Source: Saprospiraceae bacterium (GTDB lineage Bacteria > Bacteroidota > Bacteroidia > Chitinophagales > Saprospiraceae). From it: DNA of 64,000 bases. Shown here piece after piece: positions 33,603 to 43,044 of this stretch (its first letter is position 1; the number at the start of each line of letters is the position of its first letter). The notes under the pieces were generated by a model, which was not told where the DNA came from, ran no database searches, and saw nothing but the letters and a program-made list of their open reading frames with translations. A program made the translations under genes and the position numbers. Location of the stretch: the NCBI GenBank assembly GCA_029251525.1, contig JAQXDE010000048.1, positions 106,515 to 170,514 on the forward strand, given 5' to 3'.

Positions 33603-34203
33603 AATAATTACATTTAGTTAAAAATTAAAACGGAACTAAAGTTACCAAATCTGAAAGTAGAATGATTGGAGATTGGTGTTAAATTATTGTTATTGTAAAT
33701 TAAATCTAGGTTGGTAAAATTACTAGTGATAATAAATTTCTTTTTAGTGAAAGTGTTGAACGGTTGTTTTTCTATTAAAAAATAACAGGGCATAAAATCA
33801 AACCCTTTTTTCTCTGTTCCGATTGATGCTAACTTAGTTTGAGGAGGTTTGGGCAAAACTATATAATACAATGTTAAAAACATAAAATTACTCATCTAGA
33901 CTTAGATCCCTACTAAAAAAGACAAATAATAACCTGCTTATGTTGTATCATTTCCGACAATTCTAATTATCCGACTAGCATGATGTTGAATAACATGTAA
34001 ATACATTCTAATTAAATGGCACTAAACCCAAGATTAATTGGAACGCTTTTCTCCATTTTAAGATTGAATTTTGCTTAAGTTTCAGTCATTATTTTATCAG
34101 AGCTTAATATTCAAAACTTAGGTTTCAAAATTAAATTGGGTTTTTCCATCGCGATCTCTTTTATTCTTAAAGCGAGGAAAGAGGAGGGTGTTTTACTAGG
34201 AGG
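33603..34203. other. Long intergenic region, no convincing gene
   Basis: These 601 bases lie between the secreted basic protein and the flippase gene. One 93-codon frame exists on the minus strand (33614-33895), but it has no family resemblance and unlikely composition. No terminator or promoter consensus stands out. Confidence 0.45.
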
Positions 34204-35649
34204 TTAGAATTTATTTTTCAAAAAATCAAAAGCAAATTTTAAATTCACTAATCCAAGTAAAAATGCTAGACCGATTCCTGCAGATAAACTTAGTCCAAAT
34301 CGAATTATCCAATTTATTCCTAAATAATTATAGCAACCGTAGGTAATTATAACAATACAAATACAAAAAATTAAAATTCGTAAGGTTTCCCTAAGGTTAG
34401 TTTTCCAACCAAATTCTTTTTTTACCAAAACTACCTGAGCAAACATAGAAAAGAACTGAGTTACTAAAGTTGTCCAAGCTGCCCCTAAAGCACCATATTT
34501 TGGAATTAGCATAAAATTGAAAACAATATTTAGAATAACAGCGACAATTAAAATATAATTCATTTTTTTCAAACTCCCGTTGGCAGTCAGCAAAGTTCCA
34601 AAAATATAAGTTCCACTCACCGCTATAAAACTTAACATCAAAATCCCCAAAACTTCACCCCAATAAGGTGTAGCTTCGAGGTATAATAATTCTACAATTT
34701 CATTTTGGAAAAAATAAGTAGCGAAACTCAACGTAATTGAGCCTGACCAAATCATCAATGCACTCATTTTAACTAAAGGCAAAATGGATATTTTTTCTTT
34801 CAACATTTTCGCAAACATTGGCAGCAGTAAACCTGCAAACAAAAATCCAATCATATTACTCGCATCCAATAATCGATAACCTGCGCCATAAATTCCAGAC
34901 TCCTCTTCTCCATTTTCCAAAAGCCGCTCGATCATCACAGCATCTATTCGAGTATAAATGGACATAAGAAAAATGACCAAAGCATAGGGCGCACTTTTTT
35001 TCAGAATATTTTTAATCAATGTAAGGTCAATGTTATAAGATGGTTTCGGTATTTTATTTTTTACAATAAAAAAAGCAATGAGTGCGGTGAGAAAAAACGA
35101 AACAGTCTGTGCATAGACGAACCATTCGATTTGAAATTCCCCTTCAAAAGTTGGCAACCAAAGCAAAGCTCCACAAATAAAAATCATTAGTAATTTATCC
35201 AAAGCCGAAATCACACTATCAACTCGATACATTCCCAATCCTGAAATATTGCTTCGAAAATAATAAATGAATTGCGCCAAAATCATATTTAAAGAAAGGA
35301 AAAATAAAATATGACAAACATCAAAATCATATTTCCAAACCCAAGCCATCAAAAAAATGAAAACCAAATATGCACCACCCAACAAAGTTTTTATTACTAA
35401 AATATTTGGAAAGTATTGTTGCAGTAAATTCGGATTTTGAGAAATCGAGCGATTATTAAAATTTTGAATTCCAAAATCATTGATGATTCCAAAAAGATAA
35501 GTCAAACTTAAAAGTGTAAAATAGATCCCATAAGTTTCTGTTCCGACCACATTTTGGACAGTACGATCGATACCAAATATAAAGAATGGTTTAATCAGAA
35601 GATTAATAGAAATGAGAAAAATAATATTGAGGGAGAATTCTCGATTCAT
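34204..35649 (-). CDS. Polysaccharide flippase (Wzx/MurJ-like, MOP superfamily)
   Basis: The 481-residue membrane protein has about 13-14 hydrophobic helices. The opening NIIFLISINLLIKPFFIFGIDRTVQN and the block FGIQNFNNRSISQNP are typical of polysaccharide biosynthesis flippases of the Wzx/PST type. These flip lipid-linked oligosaccharide units across the inner membrane. VIFLMSIYTRIDAVMIERL and YGAGYRLLDASNM near residues 225-265 match the middle of the family. No glycan gene cluster surrounds it, so the substrate is unknown. Copy B of the dispersed hairpin repeat separates it from dnaN, and the two genes may be cotranscribed. Confidence 0.82.
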   Translation of the reverse strand: MNREFSLNIIFLISINLLIKPFFIFGIDRTVQNVVGTETYGIYFTLLSLTYLFGIINDFGIQNFNNRSISQNPNLLQQYFPNILVIKTLLGGAYLVFIFLMAWVWKYDFDVCHILFFLSLNMILAQFIYYFRSNISGLGMYRVDSVISALDKLLMIFICGALLWLPTFEGEFQIEWFVYAQTVSFFLTALIAFFIVKNKIPKPSYNIDLTLIKNILKKSAPYALVIFLMSIYTRIDAVMIERLLENGEEESGIYGAGYRLLDASNMIGFLFAGLLLPMFAKMLKEKISILPLVKMSALMIWSGSITLSFATYFFQNEIVELLYLEATPYWGEVLGILMLSFIAVSGTYIFGTLLTANGSLKKMNYILIVAVILNIVFNFMLIPKYGALGAAWTTLVTQFFSMFAQVVLVKKEFGWKTNLRETLRILIFCICIVIITYGCYNYLGINWIIRFGLSLSAGIGLAFLLGLVNLKFAFDFLKNKF

Positions 35650-35656
35650 GGATGGA

Positions 35657-35717
35657 AGTGATGAGCTATGAGTGATAAGTGATAATAATTTTTCATCATC
35701 ACTTATCGCTCATCACT
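35657..35717 (-). repeat. Dispersed hairpin repeat, copy B
   Basis: AGTGATGAGC (35657-35666) pairs perfectly with GCTCATCACT (35708-35717). After a 7-base bulge on the left arm (35667-35673), the next ten bases pair with the matching complement on the right. The sequence resembles copies at 21597-21649 and 39671-39728. Confidence 0.65.
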
Positions 35718-35722
35718 CTTTA

Positions 35723-36838
35723 TTAGTTACTTAACATCACCGGCATTACAAGCATCAAAATGTCTTCCCCTTCTTCTTTTTCAGTTGGGTGAAGAATTCC
35801 AGCTCGAGTCGAAGTGGAAAGTTCCATTTTAATTTCTTCGGTATCTAAAACATTTAACATTTCTATTAAGAATTTTGCATTAAAACCGATCGTTAAAGGG
35901 TCACCATTATATGAACATGGTAACTGCTCTGTTGCCTCATTAGAGAAATCTAAGTCTTGAGCAGAAACAGTTAAGCTACTTTCTGTGATATTTAAAATAA
36001 CTTGATTCGTTGTTTTATTTGCGTAAATAGCAATACGTTTAAGTGAATTTTGAAAATCACTTCTTGGAACAGATAAGGTATTTGGATTATCTGTTGGAAT
36101 TACTGCATTATAATCTGGGTAACGTGCATCAATCAATCGACAAACTAAGTGGATGTTTCCAGCACTAAAAAAGGCATTAGCGTTGTTAAATGACAACTTT
36201 AAATCCTCATCATTTGGCAAAGAACCTTTTAGAAGATTCAACGCTTTTTTAGGAATGATAAAAGAAGTCGACACTTGACTGTTGACATTTGAGAAAGTAT
36301 ATTTTACCAACTTGTGTGCATCAGTTGCTACGAAAGTTAATTTATTAAAATCCACTTGCAAATAAACTCCAGTCATCGCAGGTCGCAAATCATCATTACT
36401 TGTTGCGAACAAAGTTTTTGAAATTGCTTTCCCCAATAAACTTGAATTCAAAGTTACGGTATCTACTTCTTCTGCTTGAGGAATGTTCGGAAATTCATCT
36501 CCATTCTCACCTGCTAATTTATATTTTCCATATGCAGACGTAATCTCGATGCCGTAGTTTTCTTCATTGATATTGAATGTGACAGGTTGTCCTGGTAACT
36601 CTTTTAATGTATCTAACAGTATTCTTGCAGGGACAGCTACTCGACCATTTCCGTCAGAATTCACATCAACAGTAGTAACAATGCTTGTCTCCAGATCAGT
36701 TGCTGAAATGGTCAGATTTCTACCTTCAATGGTAAATAAAAAGTCTTCGAGTATGGGTAAGACAGGATTGGATCCAATGGCTCCACTCGCTACTTGGAGA
36801 TGCTTTAGTAAATCAGATGAGGATACGCTGAACTTCAT
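35723..36838 (-). CDS. dnaN: DNA polymerase III beta subunit (sliding clamp)
   Basis: The 371-residue protein is the ring-shaped processivity clamp that tethers DNA polymerase III to DNA. The start is taken as the ATG at 36838 (MKFSVSSSDLLKHLQVASGA); an ATG seven codons upstream is unlikely. Three clamp domains are visible, with family blocks ILDTLKELPGQPVTF, NDDLRPAMTGVYLQV, FVATDAHKLV near residues 165-175, and the C-terminal MLVMPVML that forms part of the protein-binding pocket. Length is normal. It is placed alone with its own upstream promoter rather than next to dnaA, which is common in Bacteroidota. Confidence 0.95.
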   Translation of the reverse strand: MKFSVSSSDLLKHLQVASGAIGSNPVLPILEDFLFTIEGRNLTISATDLETSIVTTVDVNSDGNGRVAVPARILLDTLKELPGQPVTFNINEENYGIEITSAYGKYKLAGENGDEFPNIPQAEEVDTVTLNSSLLGKAISKTLFATSNDDLRPAMTGVYLQVDFNKLTFVATDAHKLVKYTFSNVNSQVSTSFIIPKKALNLLKGSLPNDEDLKLSFNNANAFFSAGNIHLVCRLIDARYPDYNAVIPTDNPNTLSVPRSDFQNSLKRIAIYANKTTNQVILNITESSLTVSAQDLDFSNEATEQLPCSYNGDPLTIGFNAKFLIEMLNVLDTEEIKMELSTSTRAGILHPTEKEEGEDILMLVMPVMLSN

Positions 36839-37207
36839 AGTGGTTCTATTTTTTTTCAATTTTAAGGATGAACAATTTTTGTTCGAAAATTAATTTCAAT
36901 TTGCAAAAATAAGGCTTAGAAACCATATTTTTCCAATAAATCATCAACATTATGTTAATAACTTTTTTATGATTGATTCATGCAAAGACTTCTGTAAATC
37001 GAAATAATCCTTATTCACAGAATGTCTATTATTTATGGATTTAATAAGGTTGATTGCTATTTTTTGGGGAATATTAGGTGTGAATTTGTCAAGATAAAAA
37101 ATACGCTAAATTGATGTGGAATATATGAGGAAAGTAAATCATTTTATGATAAAAAAAAGAGTAAATTTGTGAAATTTTTTTGAATACTTTTTTAATAAAA
37201 ATAGAGG
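36839..37207. other. Divergent promoter region between dnaN and the M16 homologue
   Basis: No gene is seen in these 369 bases. On the plus strand TAAATTTG at 37162-37169 fits a -7 element for the M16 gene, 38 bases before its ATG. The dnaN promoter lies on the other side. Confidence 0.45.
36904..36936 (-). promoter_or_regulatory. Probable dnaN promoter
   Basis: On the minus strand a -7 TATTTTTG (complement of 36904-36911) is followed by C. A TTG at the complement of 36934-36936 gives a 22-base spacer, slightly longer than ideal. It lies 65 bases from the dnaN ATG. Confidence 0.4.
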
Positions 37208-38479
37208 ATGCTAGATAGATCGATTCAACCTGAGATTAAAAATATATCTAATATTCATATTCCAAATTTTCAAGAATATAAGTTGGATAACGGAATTCCC
37301 GTTTATGAGATAAGTATGGGGACTCAAGAGATATTGAAGATGGAAATTATTTTTAATGCAGGTAGGCCATTTGAACATCAGAAATTAGTGGCTAGAACTA
37401 CTTCTGCTTTGTTGAGAGAGGGGACAAAAAAAAGGAAAGGATCGGAAATTCATGAAATGATAGATTTTTATGGGGGAACGATGAATGTACCCGTCAATTT
37501 GGATACATCCAACGTAGTTTTGTATAGCCTAACAAAGCACTTTGAAAAGTTATTAGGTGTATTGTCTGAGATTCTACTAGAACCAGCCTTTCCAGAAGAT
37601 GAATTAGAAATTTTTAAGAAAAATAATAAACAACGCCTGCAGGTTGATTTGACTAAGAATGATGTTGTGGCATATAGAGCGGTTACTGAAAATATTTTTT
37701 CCTCAGCACATCCCTATGGTTATAACAGTCAGGCAGAAACTTATAATGATTTATCGCGAGGAGAATTATTACATCATTTTGACCGGAATTTTCACGCAGG
37801 AAATTGTAGGATTATAATTAGTGGGAAAACAAATACGAATGTGATCAATTTACTCAATGAATATATTGGGAAAACTCTAGTAAAAAAGGAGGTTATTAAA
37901 AGTAAAGTCATAGAAGCTTTTCCTGATGCAAAAAAAGTAAAAATACATTTGCCTAATACTCTGCAAACTGCAATACGGTTAGGATGTAAATTATTTAATC
38001 GGCATCACGAGGATTATAATGATTTCTATATTTTAAATACGATACTTGGTGGATATTTTGGATCAAGATTGATGTCAAGTATTCGGGAGGAAAAAGGGTT
38101 TACGTATAATATTTTTTCGGCTTTAGATCCTATGCATTTTGATGGGTATTTTTATGTTGGAACTGAGGTGGGTAATGAATTTGTTAGGCCGACTTTGGAT
38201 AGTATTTATCAAGAGTTTGATAAATTGAAAAATGAGCCAATCAGAAAAGAAGAATTGAAAATGGTTCAAAACTATTTGATGGGATTCTTTTTAACGAATC
38301 TGGATGGTGCATTTAATGTGGCTGAATTAGTAAAAATATCAAGGACTGAAAATTTGCCAAAAGACTTTTTTAAAAATATGGTTGAACGTGTTCAGTCGAT
38401 TACATCAGAGGAACTAATGAGTCTTTCTCAAAAATATTTAAACGAAGAAAAGATGTGGGAAGTAGTAGTTGGGGTATAA
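37208..38479 (+). CDS. M16 (insulinase) family peptidase homologue, probably non-catalytic
   Basis: The 423-residue protein has the two-domain M16 fold layout: YKLDNGIPVYEISMG at the start, MNVPVNLDTSNVVLYSLTKHFEKLLGVLSEILLEPAF in the first half, and LGGYFGSRLMSSIREEKGFTYNIFSALDPM in the second. At the position of the zinc motif HxxEH the sequence reads TTSALLREGTKKRKG, with no histidine pair. It therefore corresponds to the inactive subunit of heterodimeric M16 enzymes, which helps bind peptide. Those usually sit beside a catalytic partner gene, but none is present here. The role of the single protein is unclear; it may pair with a distant M16 protein. Confidence 0.85.
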   Translation: MLDRSIQPEIKNISNIHIPNFQEYKLDNGIPVYEISMGTQEILKMEIIFNAGRPFEHQKLVARTTSALLREGTKKRKGSEIHEMIDFYGGTMNVPVNLDTSNVVLYSLTKHFEKLLGVLSEILLEPAFPEDELEIFKKNNKQRLQVDLTKNDVVAYRAVTENIFSSAHPYGYNSQAETYNDLSRGELLHHFDRNFHAGNCRIIISGKTNTNVINLLNEYIGKTLVKKEVIKSKVIEAFPDAKKVKIHLPNTLQTAIRLGCKLFNRHHEDYNDFYILNTILGGYFGSRLMSSIREEKGFTYNIFSALDPMHFDGYFYVGTEVGNEFVRPTLDSIYQEFDKLKNEPIRKEELKMVQNYLMGFFLTNLDGAFNVAELVKISRTENLPKDFFKNMVERVQSITSEELMSLSQKYLNEEKMWEVVVGV

Positions 38480-38632
38480 CTTAGTTGAATGATTTTTACT
38501 AATTCCTACCTCAAATATGATGTGAGAACTTCGAATATTTTGCTATCTTTACGCTGATTTTCGAAAGAGTTTTTAACCGTTGTAAAAGTTTTTTGTTAAA
38601 AAAAAACAGACTAAAAAATAGAGAAATTATAA

Positions 38633-39664
38633 ATGAAATTATTTAATTTTTTCACCCAAGAACTGGCAATAGACTTGGGGACAGCGAATACGCTGATAAT
38701 CCAAGATGGAACTATAGTGATAGATGAACCTTCAATTGTTGCTTTAAATAGAGCAACAGGTGAAACGATTGCGGTAGGAAGAAAGGCGATGCAGATGCAT
38801 GAAAAAACACATGATAATATAAAAACAATTAGACCATTGAAAGATGGGGTGATCGCAGATTTTCAAGCTGCGGAGAGTATGATTGAGGGAATGATTAATA
38901 TGGCTGGAAATCGACGAAAGTTTTTTACTCATTTAAAAATGGTTATTTGTATTCCATCTGGAATTACAGAAGTAGAAAAGAGAGCCGTATTTGACTCTGC
39001 AGATCATGTTGATTCAAAGGAAACTTACTTAATTCATGAGCCTATGGCAGCTGCACTTGGAATAGGTTTAGATGTGGAGGAGCCAATTGGTAATATGATT
39101 ATTGATATTGGAGGTGGGACTACAGAAATTGCGGTTATTGCATTGTCTGGGATTGTTTGTGATCAATCTATTCGAATTGCTGGAGATGAATTTACTAATG
39201 ATATAATGAACTACATGAAGCGGCAGCACAATATCCTTATTGGAGAAAGAACTGCTGAGCAAATTAAAATTCACGTTGGTTCTGCATTACATGAATTAGA
39301 TATGCCACCTGAAGATTATGCTGTGAATGGTAGAGACTTGATGACAGGTATTCCAAAACAAATTCATGTAGCTTACACAGAAATTGCTCACGCTTTAGAT
39401 AAGTCAATTAGTAAGATTGAAGATGCAGTTTTACGAGCATTGGAAACTACACCTCCTGAGTTAGCATCGGATATTTACAAAACTGGTTTACACTTAACTG
39501 GCGGAGGAGCATTGTTACGGGGTTTAGATAAAAGGATTGAGCAAAAAACAAAACTTCCAGTTCATGTGGCTGAAGATCCATTAAGAGCAGTAGTGAGAGG
39601 AACCGGAATTGCCTTGAAGAATTCAGATCGGTTTTCTTTTTTAATAGATAGAAAAAGCGTTTAA
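38633..39664 (+). CDS. mreB: Rod-shape-determining protein MreB
   Basis: The 343-residue actin-family protein forms membrane-bound filaments that organise cell-wall elongation. Nucleotide-binding motifs are visible: phosphate-1 LAIDLGTANTLI at 11-22, phosphate-2 MIIDIGGGTTEIAVI near 155-169, and the adenosine loop LHLTGGGALLRGLD near 292-305. LKDGVIADFQAAESMI and EPMAAALGIGLDV are family blocks. Length fits. It begins the mreB-mreC-mreD-mrdA cluster and is separated from mreC by copy C of the dispersed hairpin repeat. Confidence 0.96.
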   Translation: MKLFNFFTQELAIDLGTANTLIIQDGTIVIDEPSIVALNRATGETIAVGRKAMQMHEKTHDNIKTIRPLKDGVIADFQAAESMIEGMINMAGNRRKFFTHLKMVICIPSGITEVEKRAVFDSADHVDSKETYLIHEPMAAALGIGLDVEEPIGNMIIDIGGGTTEIAVIALSGIVCDQSIRIAGDEFTNDIMNYMKRQHNILIGERTAEQIKIHVGSALHELDMPPEDYAVNGRDLMTGIPKQIHVAYTEIAHALDKSISKIEDAVLRALETTPPELASDIYKTGLHLTGGGALLRGLDKRIEQKTKLPVHVAEDPLRAVVRGTGIALKNSDRFSFLIDRKSV

Positions 39665-39670
39665 CAAAGT

Positions 39671-39728
39671 GTGATGAGCTATGGGGTCTACTCGTGAAAT
39701 CCATTACCCATAGTTATCATTCATCACT
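39671..39728 (+). repeat. Dispersed hairpin repeat, copy C
   Basis: GTGATGA (39671-39677) pairs with TCATCAC (39721-39727), and CTATGGG (39679-39685) with CCCATAG (39707-39713). A 7-base bulge (39714-39720) separates the two stems on the right arm. It lies inside the mreB-mreC gap; an in-frame GTG inside it should not be taken as the mreC start. Confidence 0.6.
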
Positions 39729-39744
39729 TCTTACCTATTTTGGC

Positions 39745-40587
39745 ATGAGACAAATATTTGCAATATTTACGAGAAGTGGTGGGGTTTTGGTTTTTTTAAT
39801 TTTGGAAGTCATATGTCTTTCAATGGTTGTATCTTTTAATAAAAACCAAAAAGAAATTTACCATAATTCTAAGAGCATCATGTCAGATAGTATGACTCAT
39901 GGTTGGAGAGAAATTACTCAATATTGGAATTTGTCAGCAGTAAACGATAGTTTGTCAGGAGTTATTGCAGAATTAAAACAGCAGCAAGATGAGGCTAAGT
40001 TTTTGAAAACCATAAACCAAGATTCATCAAAATATAGGACTGAAGATTTCGAACAGCGGTACACATACACTTCTGCAAAAGTGGTAAGTAACACCATTAA
40101 TCTACCCAACAATTTTCTTACGGTAGATAGAGGAATAGTCGATGGAATTGATAATCGAATGGGAGTATTTGATAGTAGAGGAATTGTAGGTATTGTGATT
40201 AGGTCTAATAATCGGTACTCTCAAGTAATGTCCATCTTGCACAGAGATTCAAAGATCAGTGCGAAAATTTCGAGGTTAAATGCCTTCGGGACAATGGTTT
40301 GGACAAGTATAGGGAATCCAAGATTGATGGAACTGAGGTATATACCCAAACATTTAAATCCAAAAATTGACGATATTATCCAAACAAGTGGTGCCTCATC
40401 TTATTTTCCAGGAGGACTTCCAATTGGGAAAGTTAAAGAAATACAAGAGGATCCCCAAGGTGGTAACTTTCATTTAATTACAGTTGAATTATTTAATGAT
40501 CTAAGTACAACCCAGTATGTATATATTGTTAATAATTTATTTAGAGATGAATTTAAAGAAATAGAGGAGGGAAAAGAAGATGAATAA
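39745..40587 (+). CDS. mreC: Rod-shape-determining protein MreC
   Basis: The protein has 280 residues from the ATG at 39745 (MRQIFAIFTRSGGVLVFLILEVICLSMVV). Upstream in-frame GTG codons lie in the hairpin repeat and are unlikely starts. A single N-terminal membrane helix is followed by a coiled-coil segment and a periplasmic beta-domain pair: NFLTVDRGIVDGIDNRMGVFDSRGIVGIV, DDIIQTSGASSYFPGGLPIGKVKEI, and LSTTQYVYIVNNLF at the end. MreC links MreB to the elongation enzymes. It overlaps mreD by 8 bases. Confidence 0.93.
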   Translation: MRQIFAIFTRSGGVLVFLILEVICLSMVVSFNKNQKEIYHNSKSIMSDSMTHGWREITQYWNLSAVNDSLSGVIAELKQQQDEAKFLKTINQDSSKYRTEDFEQRYTYTSAKVVSNTINLPNNFLTVDRGIVDGIDNRMGVFDSRGIVGIVIRSNNRYSQVMSILHRDSKISAKISRLNAFGTMVWTSIGNPRLMELRYIPKHLNPKIDDIIQTSGASSYFPGGLPIGKVKEIQEDPQGGNFHLITVELFNDLSTTQYVYIVNNLFRDEFKEIEEGKEDE

Positions 40588-41101
40588 TACGACACTCACA
40601 CACTCATTACGATTCATATTCTTGGTATTTCTTCAAGTCTTGGTTTTTAGACAAATGACTGTTGGTTGGGGTGATTTCAATTATGTACATGTAATGATCT
40701 ATCCATTGTTTATCCTATTATTACCTATTCGTATACCTGATCCTCTTTTAATTTTTCTAGGATTTTTGATTGGTTTGACCGTCGATGTTTTTTACATATC
40801 TTACGGTGTTCATGCAAGTGCTTCAGTTTTTCTGGCATTTATTCGCCCTTTATGTTTAAAAGTATTAACTCCTAGAGGAGGCTATAATATCACACATAGT
40901 CCAAATATAAAAAACTATGGATTTGTCTGGTTTCTGATATATTCGAGTTTATTAATGTTTTTCCATCTTTTATTCTATTTTACAATAAGTATTTTCACCC
41001 ATATATACTGGGTAGAAATCATCTTAAGAACCATATCAAGCTTTGTAGTTTCTTACGTTATAATATTATTGTATTTGAAGATTTTCAATCCAAGAGATTA
41101 A
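40580..41101 (+). CDS. mreD: Rod-shape-determining protein MreD
   Basis: The 173-residue inner-membrane protein has about five helices. The blocks MIYPLFILLLPIRIPDPLLIFLGFLIGLTVDVFY and GVHASASVFLAFIRP are those of Bacteroidota MreD. MreD works with MreC and PBP2 in side-wall synthesis. Position directly after mreC with an 8-base overlap, and before the PBP2 gene, supports the call. Confidence 0.9.
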   Translation: MNNTTLTHSLRFIFLVFLQVLVFRQMTVGWGDFNYVHVMIYPLFILLLPIRIPDPLLIFLGFLIGLTVDVFYISYGVHASASVFLAFIRPLCLKVLTPRGGYNITHSPNIKNYGFVWFLIYSSLLMFFHLLFYFTISIFTHIYWVEIILRTISSFVVSYVIILLYLKIFNPRD

Positions 41102-41129
41102 ATTTTAAGTAATAAGTGTTTAGTTTTCA

Positions 41130-42983
41130 ATGAAGGATACTTTATTATATAGGCAGAGAGTTATTCAATTCATATTTTTCCTTTCCGCAATTGTATTGTT
41201 AGGGAAAGCATTTTATATTCAAGTTTGGGATAAAAGTTCAAGTGAGAATGCTGAAGCTGCTACTTTTGGAACTAATATTTTATATCCCTCAAGGGGATTA
41301 ATTTTTGATCGCAATGATAAATTGTTAGTCAACAATAATGCAATGTTCGATTTGATGTTTACCTATAATCAGATCGATCCCAAAATGGATACACTCGAAT
41401 TTTGTGAATTGCTCAATATCACGAAAAAAGATTTTATAAAAAAGACTAATAAAAATTGGAAAAGTAATAGATACGATAAGAGACAGCCAACCACCTTTCT
41501 AAAAAAAATATCTACAGAAACATTTGCTCAGTTTCAAGAGCATCTTTTTGAGTACCCTGGTTTTTTTGTTCAAGTAAGAAATGTAAGATCCTATCCTTAT
41601 CCTAATGCAGCACATTTGTTGGGTTACATAAGTGAGGTAAATTCATTTCAAATTGATAAGTCGGAGGGCAAATATAAAAGTGGAGATTATATTGGAGTTA
41701 GCGGTTTAGAGTTTCAATACGAAGAAAGTCTTAGAGGAGAAAAAGGGCGAGAGCTAATTTTGAAAGATAATAGAGGCAGAGAAGTAGGTTCTTACAGGGG
41801 TGGAAGGGATAATTTACCAGCAATCTCCGGGAAAAATTTAATCTCTTCTATTGATATAGAGCTTCAAGCATATGCAGAGCAACTAATGGTCAACAAAACG
41901 GGAAGTATCGTTGCAATTGAACCTCGAACCGGAGAGATTTTGACAATGACAAGTATGCCTACATATGATCCAAATATTTTGACCATCAATCGAAAAAGAG
42001 GTGAGGCATTCGAACAATTGCAATCCGATACATTAAAACCTTTTTTTGATCGAGCAGTCCAAGCAAAATATCCTCCAGGTTCTATATTTAAAACAGTTAT
42101 GGGATTAGCGGCTATGGAAATGGGAGTCACAACTCCTAATCGATATATAAATTGTCCTGGTTTTTTTAATAATAATGGACGACATCAAAGATGCCACCAT
42201 AGCGGGCCGGTTCCAGATATAGCAACAGCGATTCAACACTCCTGCAATACATATTTTTTTAATTTGTTAAGAAATACTGTGGATAAATTTGGATATACTA
42301 ATCCATATGCAGGCTTGGATACATTGGCAAGTTATTGGGCAGATTTTGGTTTAGGTCAATCACTAGGGATAGACTATCCGAATGAGGGAAGAGGAAATAT
42401 TCCTACTTCAAAAACGTATGACAATATGTATCCTCGAGAGAAGGGAAGTTGGAGGTCACCGACGATTACTTCGATTGGAATTGGGCAAGGAGAAATTGAA
42501 CTAACTACATTGCAGATGGCTAATCTCGCTGCAATCATCGCTAATAAAGGTTGGTATCACAAACCACATTTGATTAAGGGATACAGGGAAAAGAACAGAG
42601 ATATGCTTTTCGAAAAAATGGATCCTAAAAAAGTTAGAGTAAATGAAAAGCACTTTCTACCAATAATTGACGGAATGGAAAAAGTTACTATCAATGGAAC
42701 TGCAACCAATGCAGCTATACCTGGTATAGCTGTATGTGGAAAAACTGGTACTTCACAAAATCCGCTAGGAGCGGATCATTCCGTTTTCTTTGCTTTTGCG
42801 CCAAAAGATAATCCAACAATAGCTATTGCAGTATACGTGGAACATGGTGTTTGGGGTACTAGGTATGCAGCGCCTATCGCGAGTCTGATGATTGAAAAAT
42901 ATTTAACTGGAGAAATTTCTCCAACAAAGAAGTTTTGGGAAAATAGGATGTTAGATTCTGATTTAATTAAAATTAATCCATAA
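41130..42983 (+). CDS. mrdA: Penicillin-binding protein 2 (elongation transpeptidase)
   Basis: The 617-residue class B penicillin-binding protein cross-links peptidoglycan during elongation. An N-terminal membrane helix lies at residues 11-30. A PBP dimer domain (YPSRGLIFDRNDKLLVNN, then NAAHLLGYISEV) precedes the transpeptidase domain. Catalytic motifs are S318-x-x-K321 in YPPGSIFKTVMG, S371-C-N in QHSCNTYFF, and K538-T-G in VCGKTGTSQNP. It follows mreD by 28 bases. In many genomes rodA comes next; here a CapA-family gene does. Confidence 0.95.
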   Translation: MKDTLLYRQRVIQFIFFLSAIVLLGKAFYIQVWDKSSSENAEAATFGTNILYPSRGLIFDRNDKLLVNNNAMFDLMFTYNQIDPKMDTLEFCELLNITKKDFIKKTNKNWKSNRYDKRQPTTFLKKISTETFAQFQEHLFEYPGFFVQVRNVRSYPYPNAAHLLGYISEVNSFQIDKSEGKYKSGDYIGVSGLEFQYEESLRGEKGRELILKDNRGREVGSYRGGRDNLPAISGKNLISSIDIELQAYAEQLMVNKTGSIVAIEPRTGEILTMTSMPTYDPNILTINRKRGEAFEQLQSDTLKPFFDRAVQAKYPPGSIFKTVMGLAAMEMGVTTPNRYINCPGFFNNNGRHQRCHHSGPVPDIATAIQHSCNTYFFNLLRNTVDKFGYTNPYAGLDTLASYWADFGLGQSLGIDYPNEGRGNIPTSKTYDNMYPREKGSWRSPTITSIGIGQGEIELTTLQMANLAAIIANKGWYHKPHLIKGYREKNRDMLFEKMDPKKVRVNEKHFLPIIDGMEKVTINGTATNAAIPGIAVCGKTGTSQNPLGADHSVFFAFAPKDNPTIAIAVYVEHGVWGTRYAAPIASLMIEKYLTGEISPTKKFWENRMLDSDLIKINP

Positions 42984-43044
42984 GTCTTTATCGATTGATT
43001 GAAGATAGATTCCAGTTTTATAAAAAAATAATAATCCTCCGCAA

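Noticed and set aside
33614-33895. 93-codon minus-strand frame
   Set aside because: No family resemblance, odd composition and overlap with an AT-rich intergenic region; treated as chance.
39694-39744. GTG start for mreC inside the intergenic hairpin
   Set aside because: It would translate the repeat element; the ATG at 39745 fits the normal MreC N-terminus.
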